Source: Alphaproteobacteria bacterium
Lineage (GTDB): Bacteria > Pseudomonadota > Alphaproteobacteria > Puniceispirillales > Puniceispirillaceae
Direction of reading: 5' to 3'
Assembly (NCBI GenBank): GCA_011526395.1
Contig: WTHW01000139.1
Coordinates: 1 to 19,649, forward strand
DNA: 19,649 bases
Positions 7,549-15,502 of this stretch are shown here, piece by piece (position 1 is the stretch's first letter; the number at the start of each line of letters is the position of its first letter). A program made the position numbers and the translations under genes. The notes under the pieces are model-generated. The model made no database searches and was not told the DNA's origin. It saw nothing but the letters and a program-made list of their open reading frames with translations.

Positions 7549-8583
7549 CTAGCGAAAGGCTGGCATGACATCTTCAATAAAATATTTCAGGCTTCGTTTT
7601 TGTTGCGCCATATCAAGTCCCATACTGGCGTAATAGATAAAAGCATCAACGCCAATGCTCTCATATTGTTTTAATTTTCCAATGACTTCATCTGGCGTGC
7701 CAAATGCTAGATTTTGGGCAAGCATTTCTGGGTCAACGCGTACATTACCCTCAAGTGATTCAAGCGGCACTTTTGACGGGAAGCCGTTTGTGACTTCACC
7801 TGTTTTCATCATCAGATTCCCAAACATAGCAAGCACAGAGCGCACAGCGTCAAGAGCAGCTTGTTTGTCATTATCGTCCTTGTAAACACAGCTATGGCGC
7901 ATCAAAGCCCATTTGCCAGTATAGTTCGTATCTGACTTTGCGATCGCGCTATCTAGTCTCTCACGATAGGCTTCAGCCTCTGAGAAAGGCATGGTTAAAG
8001 GCCAGCTCATAATGTTGCAGTTTTGTTCAACGGCATAATCAAAGGTTATAGGCGAACGCGCTGCTACCCACATAGGGACATCATCTTGCAGAGGTTTCGG
8101 GCAAGATGTTGATGCTGGGAATTGCCAAAATTCGCCATCATGTGTGACATCGCCTTGCCAGAGCTTTTTCACAAGGGGCAACATTTCTTGCAAATATTTG
8201 TATCCGTCCTTTTGATCAAGGCCAGGTCGCATACGATCAAACTCACGCTGATACGCACCAGAACCAATGCCTAAATCCATACGGCCATTGCTTAGCAAGT
8301 CAGTCATGGCCGCTTCGCCTGCAAGGTTAATCGGGTGCCAGTATGCTGCATTGACAACACCTGCACCAAGCCGGATATTTTTTGTGTGCATCGCCCACCA
8401 AGTCATAAGCTGAAACGGGTTAGGCGCGATTGTCATTTCAAGCGCATGATGCTCTGCCGCCCAGACTAATTCAAAGCCAGCTTCATCAGCCATCTGAACC
8501 ATCTCAAGAGTATGGTTGCGAACCTCCTCAATAGAGGTGGAAGCGTCCATACGTTCAAGGTTTATGCTTAAGTGAAATTTCAT
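7549..8583 (-). CDS. LLM-class flavin-dependent oxidoreductase (luciferase-like monooxygenase)
   Basis: This is a TIM-barrel monooxygenase of the bacterial luciferase family, predicted to use reduced flavin and oxygen to oxidise an organic substrate in the cytoplasm. The 344 residues carry family features: the N-terminal barrel with AAEHH (42-46), IRLGAGV (70-76), and the flavin-binding-region motif GRMDLGIGSGAYQREFDR (100-117), as well as PMWVAARSP further on. The ATG has AAGGGG about eight bases upstream. It follows the aldehyde dehydrogenase gene after 33 bases. Enzymes of this class usually need a separate flavin reductase, and none is encoded in the window, so one must be supplied from elsewhere. 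Likely chemistry is hydroxylation, oxidative ring opening or C-S/C-N cleavage; which of these cannot be decided. Confidence 0.9.
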   Translation of the reverse strand: MKFHLSINLERMDASTSIEEVRNHTLEMVQMADEAGFELVWAAEHHALEMTIAPNPFQLMTWWAMHTKNIRLGAGVVNAAYWHPINLAGEAAMTDLLSNGRMDLGIGSGAYQREFDRMRPGLDQKDGYKYLQEMLPLVKKLWQGDVTHDGEFWQFPASTSCPKPLQDDVPMWVAARSPITFDYAVEQNCNIMSWPLTMPFSEAEAYRERLDSAIAKSDTNYTGKWALMRHSCVYKDDNDKQAALDAVRSVLAMFGNLMMKTGEVTNGFPSKVPLESLEGNVRVDPEMLAQNLAFGTPDEVIGKLKQYESIGVDAFIYYASMGLDMAQQKRSLKYFIEDVMPAFR

Positions 8584-8616
8584 ATCTCAAACCCCTTCGT
8601 TAAAAGTGATTATGCG

Positions 8617-10095
8617 TTATCTTGGTTGGAATGGGTTGGCGATTGGCTCTTCTGACAGAGACATCCAAACTGTTTTCGGACGTGTGTAATCAAACATTGC
8701 TTGGAAACCAGCTTCTCTGCCATGACCTGAATGTTTCATGCCACCAAATTCAGCGATTGGCGAGATAGCACGATAGGTATTCACCCATATAATGCCTGCC
8801 TTTATATTTTGGCTCATGCGATGGGCGCGGGCATGATGCATTGTGAATATACCTGCGGCTAAGCCATAATCAGATGCATTTGCCATAGCCAGCACTTCGT
8901 CTTCAGTTCGGAAACGCTGGACAGCCAAAATGGGGCCAAATAGCTCTGTTCTGACAATAGACACCTCATTATGTGGGCAATCTATGATGGTTGGCTCAAA
9001 ATATAGTCCGCCTAGGTCTTCCCTATCATTGCCTCCCGTTAGGATTGTGCCACCTTCTTGCACAGCTTGTTCGACCTGCTCTTTGGCAAGTGCCATTTGA
9101 CCAGTTGTACAAAGAGGTCCCATCTGGGTCTCTTCAGCAAGGGGATCTCCAATCTTGATATCCTTCGCAATCTTAATAAGGCGCTCTAGGAACTCATCTG
9201 CAATATCTTCGTGTAGATAGAGGCGTGATCCAGCAACACAGCTTTGTCCAGATGCGCCAAATATGCCAGCAACAGCGCCGTTGACAGCGCTCTCGATATT
9301 GGCGTCATCAAACACGATAAAGGGCGACTTGCCGCCTAGTTCAAGTGAGACTTCTGCAAAGTTTTCGGCTGTATTTCGGATAATATGACGCGCTGATTCT
9401 GTGCCACCTGTAAAGGCAACACGCGCCACCTTTGGATGGCTTGTTAAAACGCGTCCACATGGCTCGCCTGTGCCAGTTACAATATTCACAACACCATCAG
9501 GAATACCAGCTTCACTGATTAATTTTCCTAGCTCCAATAAAGGCGCAGAGGCATGTTCTGATGCCTTTAGAACCATTGTGTTGCCTGTTGCAAGCGCTGG
9601 GCCAATCTTCACAATAGATAAAAACATCTGTGAATTCCAGGGGATGACAGCTGCAATTACGCCCAATGGCTCACGTTGTGTGAAAACAAACATATCCGGT
9701 TTATCGATGGGAAGTGTATCCCCATGTAATTTATCTGCCGCACCAGCATAATAGTTTAGATATTCTGCGATATATTGGCATTGCCATTTTGTTTCCTTTA
9801 GCATCTTGCCAGTGTCAGTGGTCTCAATACGTCCAATCTTTTCTGAATTCTCTGCAAGAAGGCGCGCCAAGTTGCCAAGCAACTTTCCTCTCTGGCTAGG
9901 TGTCATCTTGCCCCATGGACCAGATAAAGCCTTATGCGCTGATTCAACGGCTAAATTGACATCATCTTCAGTTGCCGCTGGTACCTTTGCCCATGTTTGG
10001 TTTGTTGCTGGGTTGATGGATTCAAATGTGCCACCGTCACTGGCCTGAACCCACTTACCGTCGATTAGCATGTCATATGTGATAACGTCGCCCAT
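8617..10095 (-). CDS. NAD(P)-dependent aldehyde dehydrogenase
   Basis: This is an aldehyde dehydrogenase superfamily enzyme that oxidises an aldehyde to the acid in the cytoplasm. The start at 10095 gives 492 residues, the usual length, and has AAGGGGG upstream. The frame extends 20 residues further to 10155, but that extension looks non-coding and crosses the regulatory dyad. Catalytic residues are all present: N154 in PWNSQ, K177 in the cofactor site, E252 in LELGGKSP and nucleophile C286 in SGQSCVAG. The FTGGTESAR motif at 228-236 belongs to the nucleotide-binding fold. It is the first gene of the leftward catabolic operon and faces lysR. Its substrate is plausibly an aldehyde released by the ThDP enzyme or the monooxygenase step (inference). 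Confidence 0.94.
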   Translation of the reverse strand: MGDVITYDMLIDGKWVQASDGGTFESINPATNQTWAKVPAATEDDVNLAVESAHKALSGPWGKMTPSQRGKLLGNLARLLAENSEKIGRIETTDTGKMLKETKWQCQYIAEYLNYYAGAADKLHGDTLPIDKPDMFVFTQREPLGVIAAVIPWNSQMFLSIVKIGPALATGNTMVLKASEHASAPLLELGKLISEAGIPDGVVNIVTGTGEPCGRVLTSHPKVARVAFTGGTESARHIIRNTAENFAEVSLELGGKSPFIVFDDANIESAVNGAVAGIFGASGQSCVAGSRLYLHEDIADEFLERLIKIAKDIKIGDPLAEETQMGPLCTTGQMALAKEQVEQAVQEGGTILTGGNDREDLGGLYFEPTIIDCPHNEVSIVRTELFGPILAVQRFRTEDEVLAMANASDYGLAAGIFTMHHARAHRMSQNIKAGIIWVNTYRAISPIAEFGGMKHSGHGREAGFQAMFDYTRPKTVWMSLSEEPIANPFQPR

Positions 10096-10144
10096 TTCAG
10101 CCCCCTTTTGAAATCCTGCATGACTATGGCAAAAATATGTAATT

Positions 10145-10166
10145 GTGAAAATCAAATTATTTTCAC
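10145..10166. promoter_or_regulatory. Candidate LysR-type operator, dyad 1
   Basis: GTGAAAAT at 10145-10152 and ATTTTCAC at 10159-10166 form a perfect 8-bp inverted repeat around a six-base spacer. It lies about 50-71 bases before the aldehyde dehydrogenase ATG, in the gap it shares with lysR. This fits an activation or operator site for the neighbouring regulator. No clear -35/-10 pair can be placed next to it. Confidence 0.55.
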
Positions 10167-10169
10167 TTA

Positions 10170-10192
10170 ATAATTCATAAAAATTGAATTAT
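10170..10192. promoter_or_regulatory. Candidate LysR-type operator, dyad 2 (T-N11-A box)
   Basis: ATAATTCA at 10170-10177 and TGAATTAT at 10185-10192 form a perfect 8-bp inverted repeat around a seven-base spacer. The inner TTCA-N7-TGAA matches the general T-N11-A form of LysR-type recognition boxes. It ends nine bases before the lysR ATG, a position suited to autorepression, and its centre is about 25 bases from that of dyad 1. Confidence 0.6.
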
Positions 10193-10200
10193 AGTTGGGT

Positions 10201-11046
10201 ATGAATCAGACAGGTTTGAAAACATTTATTGCTATTGTTGAGACAGGCTCTTTAGTCAAAGCATCAGAACGCCTGAATGTCACACAATCATCTATCACGA
10301 TGCGGCTCAAGGCGTTGGAAGAAGAAGTTGGGCAAAAACTCATCATTCGCCAGAAATCAGGCGTCACGCTGACTGCCGCAGGCACAAAGCTTCTCTCTTA
10401 CGCGCAAGTTATCGATGGTTTATGGGGGCAAGCTCTTCGTGCCACATCTCTTCCGCAAGGAACGTCAGACATTATCAATCTCGGGTGCGCTATCGCACTA
10501 TGGGATTTTGGTGGCAGTCATCTCTTTGATGCCATGCATAATCATGAAAAGGGATTTGCCTTATCTGTACAACAATCAAATGGGTCACTTCTGCTCCAAG
10601 ATTTAACAGATGGTGTCATTGATATTGCGATGGTCAGTGAGCCGATTGTACGAAAATCGCAAAGTTCAATTCGTCTGGCTGATTTAGATTTGGTGCTATA
10701 TTCAGACAGAGAAAACACACCAATTCGGTTTGATAAACAATATATCTATGTTGATTATGGCGCTGACTTCAGGCGTCAGCATGATGAATATTATTATGAT
10801 GCAGGTGCGGCAAAAATTGGCTTTAACACACCTCAAATGGCGCTCTTTTATATCTTAGCCTATGGTGGCTCAGCTTATTTGCCACGAGCGCTTGTGAAGC
10901 AATCAGACACATCAGGTCAGTTATTTGAGATAAAAGACGCTCCGATCTTTACGATGGAGCGTCATTTAATTCTAAAAGAGCATCAGCCCAAGCAATGGCA
11001 CTGGCTTGAGCCGCTTCTTGCTGAGATTGGTCTCAGTCAAAGTTAG
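10201..11046 (+). CDS. LysR-family transcriptional regulator
   Basis: This is a LysR-type regulator that probably controls the divergent catabolic operon in response to a pathway metabolite. From the ATG at 10201 it has 281 residues, slightly short for the family; a TTG at 10195 would add two. Residues 1-60 form the winged helix-turn-helix, with the typical pattern TFIAIVETGSLVKASERLNV, then TQSSITMRLKALEEEVG. The rest is the effector-binding domain. No ribosome site stands out, as the leader is very AT-rich. Its stop codon overlaps the stop of the converging RND gene (TTAG, 11043-11046), and its 3' coding region contains what looks like the terminator of that operon on the opposite strand. 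Confidence 0.92.
   Translation: MNQTGLKTFIAIVETGSLVKASERLNVTQSSITMRLKALEEEVGQKLIIRQKSGVTLTAAGTKLLSYAQVIDGLWGQALRATSLPQGTSDIINLGCAIALWDFGGSHLFDAMHNHEKGFALSVQQSNGSLLLQDLTDGVIDIAMVSEPIVRKSQSSIRLADLDLVLYSDRENTPIRFDKQYIYVDYGADFRRQHDEYYYDAGAAKIGFNTPQMALFYILAYGGSAYLPRALVKQSDTSGQLFEIKDAPIFTMERHLILKEHQPKQWHWLEPLLAEIGLSQS
10931..10963 (-). terminator. Intrinsic terminator for the RND operon, inside lysR
   Basis: On the minus strand GACGCTCC (complement of 10956-10963) pairs perfectly with GGAGCGTC (complement of 10936-10943). Inside that stem ATC pairs with GAT, separated from it by one bulged base, leaving a GTAAA loop. TTTTA follows immediately (10931-10935). It lies about 80 bases past the RND stop codon and within the coding sequence of the opposite-strand lysR. 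On the plus strand the hairpin is followed by a mixed AT sequence, so termination would favour the minus strand. Confidence 0.72.
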
Positions 11047-14000
11047 CTTGCCGTTGCTGTTTTACGGCGCAACCTTAATTTAAAACTGCCCATCTTCTGC
11101 GATATATTATCCCCAAGCACTAACAAGGCTGGGGTGGCTAGCAAAGTCAGCACAGTTGCAAATGTCAAACCACCTGCGATTGTACTTGCCAGATCTGTCC
11201 ACCATTGAGAAGAAGGGGCGCCAACAAGCACTGATCTGTCAGCAAATTGAATGGTTAACTCAAACACCATCGGCATCAGGCCTAATATTGTTGTGACAGC
11301 TGTCAGCACAACAGGTCTAAATCGCGCAAGTCCCGCATGGAAAGCCGCATGCTTTGCAGCATATCCTTTTTTACGAAACTCGTTAAAGGTATCTATCAAT
11401 ACGATGTTGTTATTCACCACAACACCGGCTAGCGCAATAATACCAAGGCCAGACATAACGATCCCAAATGGTCTGTCCACAATCCAAAGTCCCAAAAACA
11501 CTCCGCCAGATGACAGAATAATGGCTGACATTGTGACCATTGTTTGCCAAGCAGAGTTAAATTGCAGCATCAAAACCAGCACCATTAGGCACATTGACAG
11601 CGCAAAAGACGAGCCAAGAAAAGCTTGTGTTTCTGCAATATCCTCTGACTCACCGCCAAAAACAACACGTGAGCCACCAGCAATTTGCGCTTTGTCAATT
11701 TCGGCCTGTAGTGTTTCAATCATTGTTGCTGGCAATAAGCCTTCTTCAACATCAGCATCGATAAAGTAAAAACGTTGCCCATTTTTACGTTGGATATCGC
11801 CGCCTTTTGGTTGTGGCACGAGCTCAGCAAATACCGACAGCGGTACATAATTGCCATTATTTGTTGGAACACGTAACTCTTCAAGTCTGTCTAGGTTACG
11901 TTGACCTTTTTGAAAGCGAAGGGTGATGTCGATTTCATCATCTGAATCATCAGGGCGATAATCAGATATATCAATTCCCCTTGTAATCAGTTTTACCATC
12001 GAGCCAATAGAATCGATTGACACACCGTGACGAGCTGCTTCATCTCGGTCAATCTGCACGGTCCATTCAATGCCAGGTAGCGGGCGAGAATCTGTGATAT
12101 CCACAAAGCCGCCCAACTCTTGCATCAGCGTAATGATTTGCTGTGTGGCTGTTGCGGCCACCTCTAAGTCATTATTGAATATTTCCACATGAATAGGGCT
12201 GCCACCACCTGGCCCGCCTTGCTGTGCTGTAATGGACACATCGATGCCAGCAAGGCCATCTAGCCTGTTTCTCATATCATCTATCAAATCATTTGCTTTT
12301 TGGCGTGTTTGCCAGTCATCAAACACTGTGCGGATAAAGCCAATTGAATCATTGGCATCTTGTTCACCTGCTGGGCCTGACTTGGCATATTTGGCAGAGA
12401 CACCATCTATATCTAAAATCCGGCTTTCCGCCTGCTGAACAAGATTATCTTTTTCCTCAGCAGCGAGATCCCCACGTGCTAGAATTTGCACAACCGCCTG
12501 TTCAGGTTCGATATCTGGGAAAAAGCTAACACCAAGCCCTGCCGAGAAATAAACGGTAAAGGCAAAGCTCATAAAGCCACCAACGGCCACAACAACGAGT
12601 GAAGGGTAATGAATGGCGCGCTTTAATATCCAGCGATAGCTGCGCGGCGCACTTTGGCGCGCTCTTGTTTTATCAGGTGATTTTTTGCCGATAATACCGC
12701 CTAGAACAGGCACAAATAACAAAGCCATAAATAATGAGGCTATCAATACACAAATCACCGTGATTGGCAGATATTTCATAAAGCCGCCAACGATACCTGG
12801 CCAGAATAACAGCGGCAAAAATACCATCAGTGTTGTAATGGTCGATGCAATAATTGGCCATGACATACGAATGGCGCCATCTTTATAGGCTGTGATACGG
12901 TCAGCAGATTGCGATATGCGCCTGTCTGCATATTCAGTAGTAACAATGACACCATCGACAAGCATCCCGGCCACCAAAATAAGTGAGAATAGCACAATGA
13001 TATTCATGGTAATGCCAAGGTATGAAAGGACAGTTATGCCAATCAAAAAGCTTCCCGGAATAGCAATGCCAACCAAAGTGGCATTTCTCAAACCAAGGCT
13101 TGCCACTACGACAATCATAACGATCACAACGGCCGCGATAACATTATTTGTCAAATCGCCAAGCAAGGTGCGAACGGTTTTCGAGTCGTCAAACAGATAG
13201 CTGACATTGACCTCGCCCGGAATTTCTTTGGATGCGGCATCAATAATGGCGCGCGATGCCGCTACAACTTCCAGAATATTCGCACCAACACGTTTTTTCA
13301 CATCCAGCACGATTGAGCTTTGGCCATTTACACGTGACCAGCCATTCGCATCTTCAAAAGAGCGTCTAATCGTTGCGATATCACTGAAGTGAATGGTAGT
13401 GCCATCAGCGATTTTAATCGGCATATTTATCAAATCTTCAAGATTTTCAATCACGCCTGGCACCTTCACAACAAGGCGGCCCGCACCTGTATCAATGGCG
13501 CCAGCTGTCACCAGCTGGTTATTAGCTGCAACAAGTCCGATGACTGTTTGCGGGTTTAGCCCATATGATTCAATGGCGAGGGCATCAATTAGGATTTCAA
13601 CGACCTCTTCACGGTCACCGCCAATATCAACTTCTAAGACACCATCAATTGCTTCTAGCTTGTCTTTGATTTCACGTGCAGAGAAAACGAGCGTTCTCTC
13701 ATCAATATTGCCATATAAAGCAGCTGTCAGAACAGGGAATAGGCCAAGAGAGATCTCGGTCACTTTTGGCTCATCTGCATTTGCAGGCAGGTCTGGCTTG
13801 GCATCATCAACTGCTTTGCGCACATCTTCTAGGACAAGATCAATATCTTCACCGGCAAGAAACTCTAATGTAACCGATGCATAACCTTCAGTGGCAACGC
13901 CGGTCATTTTATCCAACCCGGCTACCGATTGCAGTTGTTTTTCTAGCGGTTTTACAAGTAATTTTTCAGCATCAGAGGGGGAGATGCCTGAATAGCGCAC

Positions 14001-14147
14001 AGAGGCATAGGCCACAGGGATTTCAACATCTGGATTGGCCTCTTTAGGGATAGAAATCGTGGCCGATACCCCCATAAAAATGATGATGAGGAGCATAAAA
14101 ATGATAGCACCTGGTCTGCTAAAGGCGCCGTTGATAATGGATTTCAT
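11043..14147 (-). CDS. RND-family efflux transporter, inner-membrane permease
   Basis: This is the proton-driven pump of a tripartite efflux system. The 1034 residues have the duplicated RND plan: an N-terminal helix, a large periplasmic loop (about 35-330), a helix bundle, a second helix with loop (about 510-840), and a final helix bundle. The TM4 region reads AGMLVDGVIVTTEY, so the paired aspartates of AcrB are reduced to D398 followed by G399. In the TM10 region, where AcrB has its essential lysine, the sequence reads LAGVVVNNNIVLID, with asparagines at 912-914. It is translated after the fusion protein through a TAATG overlap and has an AGGGAG ribosome site. No outer-membrane channel gene is in the window. 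Substrates are unknown. Confidence 0.93.
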   Translation of the reverse strand: MKSIINGAFSRPGAIIFMLLIIIFMGVSATISIPKEANPDVEIPVAYASVRYSGISPSDAEKLLVKPLEKQLQSVAGLDKMTGVATEGYASVTLEFLAGEDIDLVLEDVRKAVDDAKPDLPANADEPKVTEISLGLFPVLTAALYGNIDERTLVFSAREIKDKLEAIDGVLEVDIGGDREEVVEILIDALAIESYGLNPQTVIGLVAANNQLVTAGAIDTGAGRLVVKVPGVIENLEDLINMPIKIADGTTIHFSDIATIRRSFEDANGWSRVNGQSSIVLDVKKRVGANILEVVAASRAIIDAASKEIPGEVNVSYLFDDSKTVRTLLGDLTNNVIAAVVIVMIVVVASLGLRNATLVGIAIPGSFLIGITVLSYLGITMNIIVLFSLILVAGMLVDGVIVTTEYADRRISQSADRITAYKDGAIRMSWPIIASTITTLMVFLPLLFWPGIVGGFMKYLPITVICVLIASLFMALLFVPVLGGIIGKKSPDKTRARQSAPRSYRWILKRAIHYPSLVVVAVGGFMSFAFTVYFSAGLGVSFFPDIEPEQAVVQILARGDLAAEEKDNLVQQAESRILDIDGVSAKYAKSGPAGEQDANDSIGFIRTVFDDWQTRQKANDLIDDMRNRLDGLAGIDVSITAQQGGPGGGSPIHVEIFNNDLEVAATATQQIITLMQELGGFVDITDSRPLPGIEWTVQIDRDEAARHGVSIDSIGSMVKLITRGIDISDYRPDDSDDEIDITLRFQKGQRNLDRLEELRVPTNNGNYVPLSVFAELVPQPKGGDIQRKNGQRFYFIDADVEEGLLPATMIETLQAEIDKAQIAGGSRVVFGGESEDIAETQAFLGSSFALSMCLMVLVLMLQFNSAWQTMVTMSAIILSSGGVFLGLWIVDRPFGIVMSGLGIIALAGVVVNNNIVLIDTFNEFRKKGYAAKHAAFHAGLARFRPVVLTAVTTILGLMPMVFELTIQFADRSVLVGAPSSQWWTDLASTIAGGLTFATVLTLLATPALLVLGDNISQKMGSFKLRLRRKTATAS

Positions 14148-15415
14148 TATCTTGCTCCCTCTCCAGCTACAATTTCATACTTCACACGCTCACCTGCGCT
14201 TAAGAAAGCTTGGCCAGCGGCAAGTACAATCGTCTCATCTGCTAAGCCAGAGATAAAGGCTGTGTTACCATTGGTGCTAACAAGCTCAACTGGTGCGATA
14301 GCTACCTTTTGATTTTCATCAACAATTTTGACCGTCAGTTGGCCATCTTCATCAACATTCAGATGGGCAGGCGAGATTTGAAATGCGTCTACCATATTGA
14401 TAGTCACATTGGCTTCAGCACTCATCCCAGCGCGCAAGTTGCCGTCATTGTTATTCAGGCTAATTTCGACCGTAAAGGTACGTGTGGCTTCATTTGCGAT
14501 TGTTGAGATTTTTGAAACGCGCCCGCTATGCACACCCCCGCCAATTATCTCGACCTCTGCCATATCGCCAACTGTCACATCATTTACATTTGATTGCGGT
14601 ATCGGCGCGTCGAGAATGATTTCTTGCAACCCTAACAGGCGTGCCACAGCATTATTGGCGCCGATATATTCTCCTACTTCCACATGTACAGCTTCTAGCC
14701 ACCCATCTTGAGGGGCTGTAATACTTGTAAAGCTTAGCTGTTCTTGGAGAGAGGCAATTCTAGCATCAACAGCTTTTAGGGAAGCATATGATGCTGATAT
14801 CTCTTTTTCCTGTGACAAGGATTGTAATTCAAATAATCTTGTTTCAGCAGCTTTCACCTGCGCTCTCTGGTTTGAGAGTGCAAGCTCTGTTGCAAGGCCG
14901 CGTTCAACCAATTTCACAGTTGAGTCATATGTTGCTTTTATGGCAGCTAATTCAGCTTCAGCGGCATTTAATTGAGCCGCCAATGTGCCATCAGAGCTAA
15001 AGCGTTTTTTAGCGTCATTATAGGCCGCATTCGCAGCTTGGCGTTCAGCGCGCGCCGCAGCAAGATCGGCCTCTAGCGTGCCCTTTGATAGCTCAATGAT
15101 GACATCGCCTTTTTTAACCCAGCTAGCTTCTTTGCCACGAATATTGCGCACAAAATCTTGTCTGCGGTTCATTATCTCTAGGTCAAAGGACGTGCGTGTC
15201 ACACCGCTCGCTCTTACCTGCAAGGCAGTCTTTTCATTCTCTACTGTCATAGCCTTAACAGTAAGCTGCTTTACTGGCTTATCATTATCAGCCTCTTCAG
15301 CTTTTGCCTCATCAACATTTGCAGTTTGTGGCGCTTCAGATGAAAACATGCCAGATGCCATCCAGCCGACAACACCAACAGCGATGAGCAAAGCCCAAAG
15401 ATACGAACGACGCAT
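14147..15415 (-). CDS. RND efflux membrane fusion protein (periplasmic adaptor)
   Basis: This is the periplasmic adaptor that links the RND pump to an outer-membrane channel. The 422 residues begin with an uncleaved-looking or signal-anchor helix (about 7-24) without a lipobox. A disordered acidic stretch follows (about 26-47). Then come the first half of the lipoyl domain (about 85-111, with WVKKGDVIIELS), an alanine/glutamate-rich coiled-coil hairpin (about 112-228), the second lipoyl half (TAPQDGWLEAVHVEVGEYI), and the beta-barrel and membrane-proximal domains. The ribosome site TGAGG is seven bases before the ATG. It forms an operon with the pump by TAATG overlap. An 87-base gap separates it from the oxidoreductase gene upstream, and no terminator or clear promoter is visible in that gap. 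Confidence 0.93.
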   Translation of the reverse strand: MRRSYLWALLIAVGVVGWMASGMFSSEAPQTANVDEAKAEEADNDKPVKQLTVKAMTVENEKTALQVRASGVTRTSFDLEIMNRRQDFVRNIRGKEASWVKKGDVIIELSKGTLEADLAAARAERQAANAAYNDAKKRFSSDGTLAAQLNAAEAELAAIKATYDSTVKLVERGLATELALSNQRAQVKAAETRLFELQSLSQEKEISASYASLKAVDARIASLQEQLSFTSITAPQDGWLEAVHVEVGEYIGANNAVARLLGLQEIILDAPIPQSNVNDVTVGDMAEVEIIGGGVHSGRVSKISTIANEATRTFTVEISLNNNDGNLRAGMSAEANVTINMVDAFQISPAHLNVDEDGQLTVKIVDENQKVAIAPVELVSTNGNTAFISGLADETIVLAAGQAFLSAGERVKYEIVAGEGAR

Positions 15416-15502
15416 AATAATGCCTCACATATGATTAAGAAAAAGTTGCCCTTTACTTATCATATTTTCGGTTTTGGCTCAATGAAACTTGATTTGCTGA
15501 TG

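Noticed and set aside
6132..8583. Assignment of the oxygenase and hydrolase as RutA and RutD of pyrimidine degradation
   Set aside because: No RutB, RutC, RutF or uracil permease is present, and the LLM protein does not show a recognisable RutA sequence. Only the general logic is similar.
10096..10155. N-terminal extension of the aldehyde dehydrogenase from 10155
   Set aside because: The internal ATG at 10095 has a strong ribosome site and gives the normal family length. The extension overlaps the regulatory dyad.
11251..13884. Plus-strand open frames opposite the RND pump gene (172 and 163 residues)
   Set aside because: They lie in the shadow of a well-supported RND gene, have low-complexity S/T/I-rich translations, lack ribosome sites and resemble no family.
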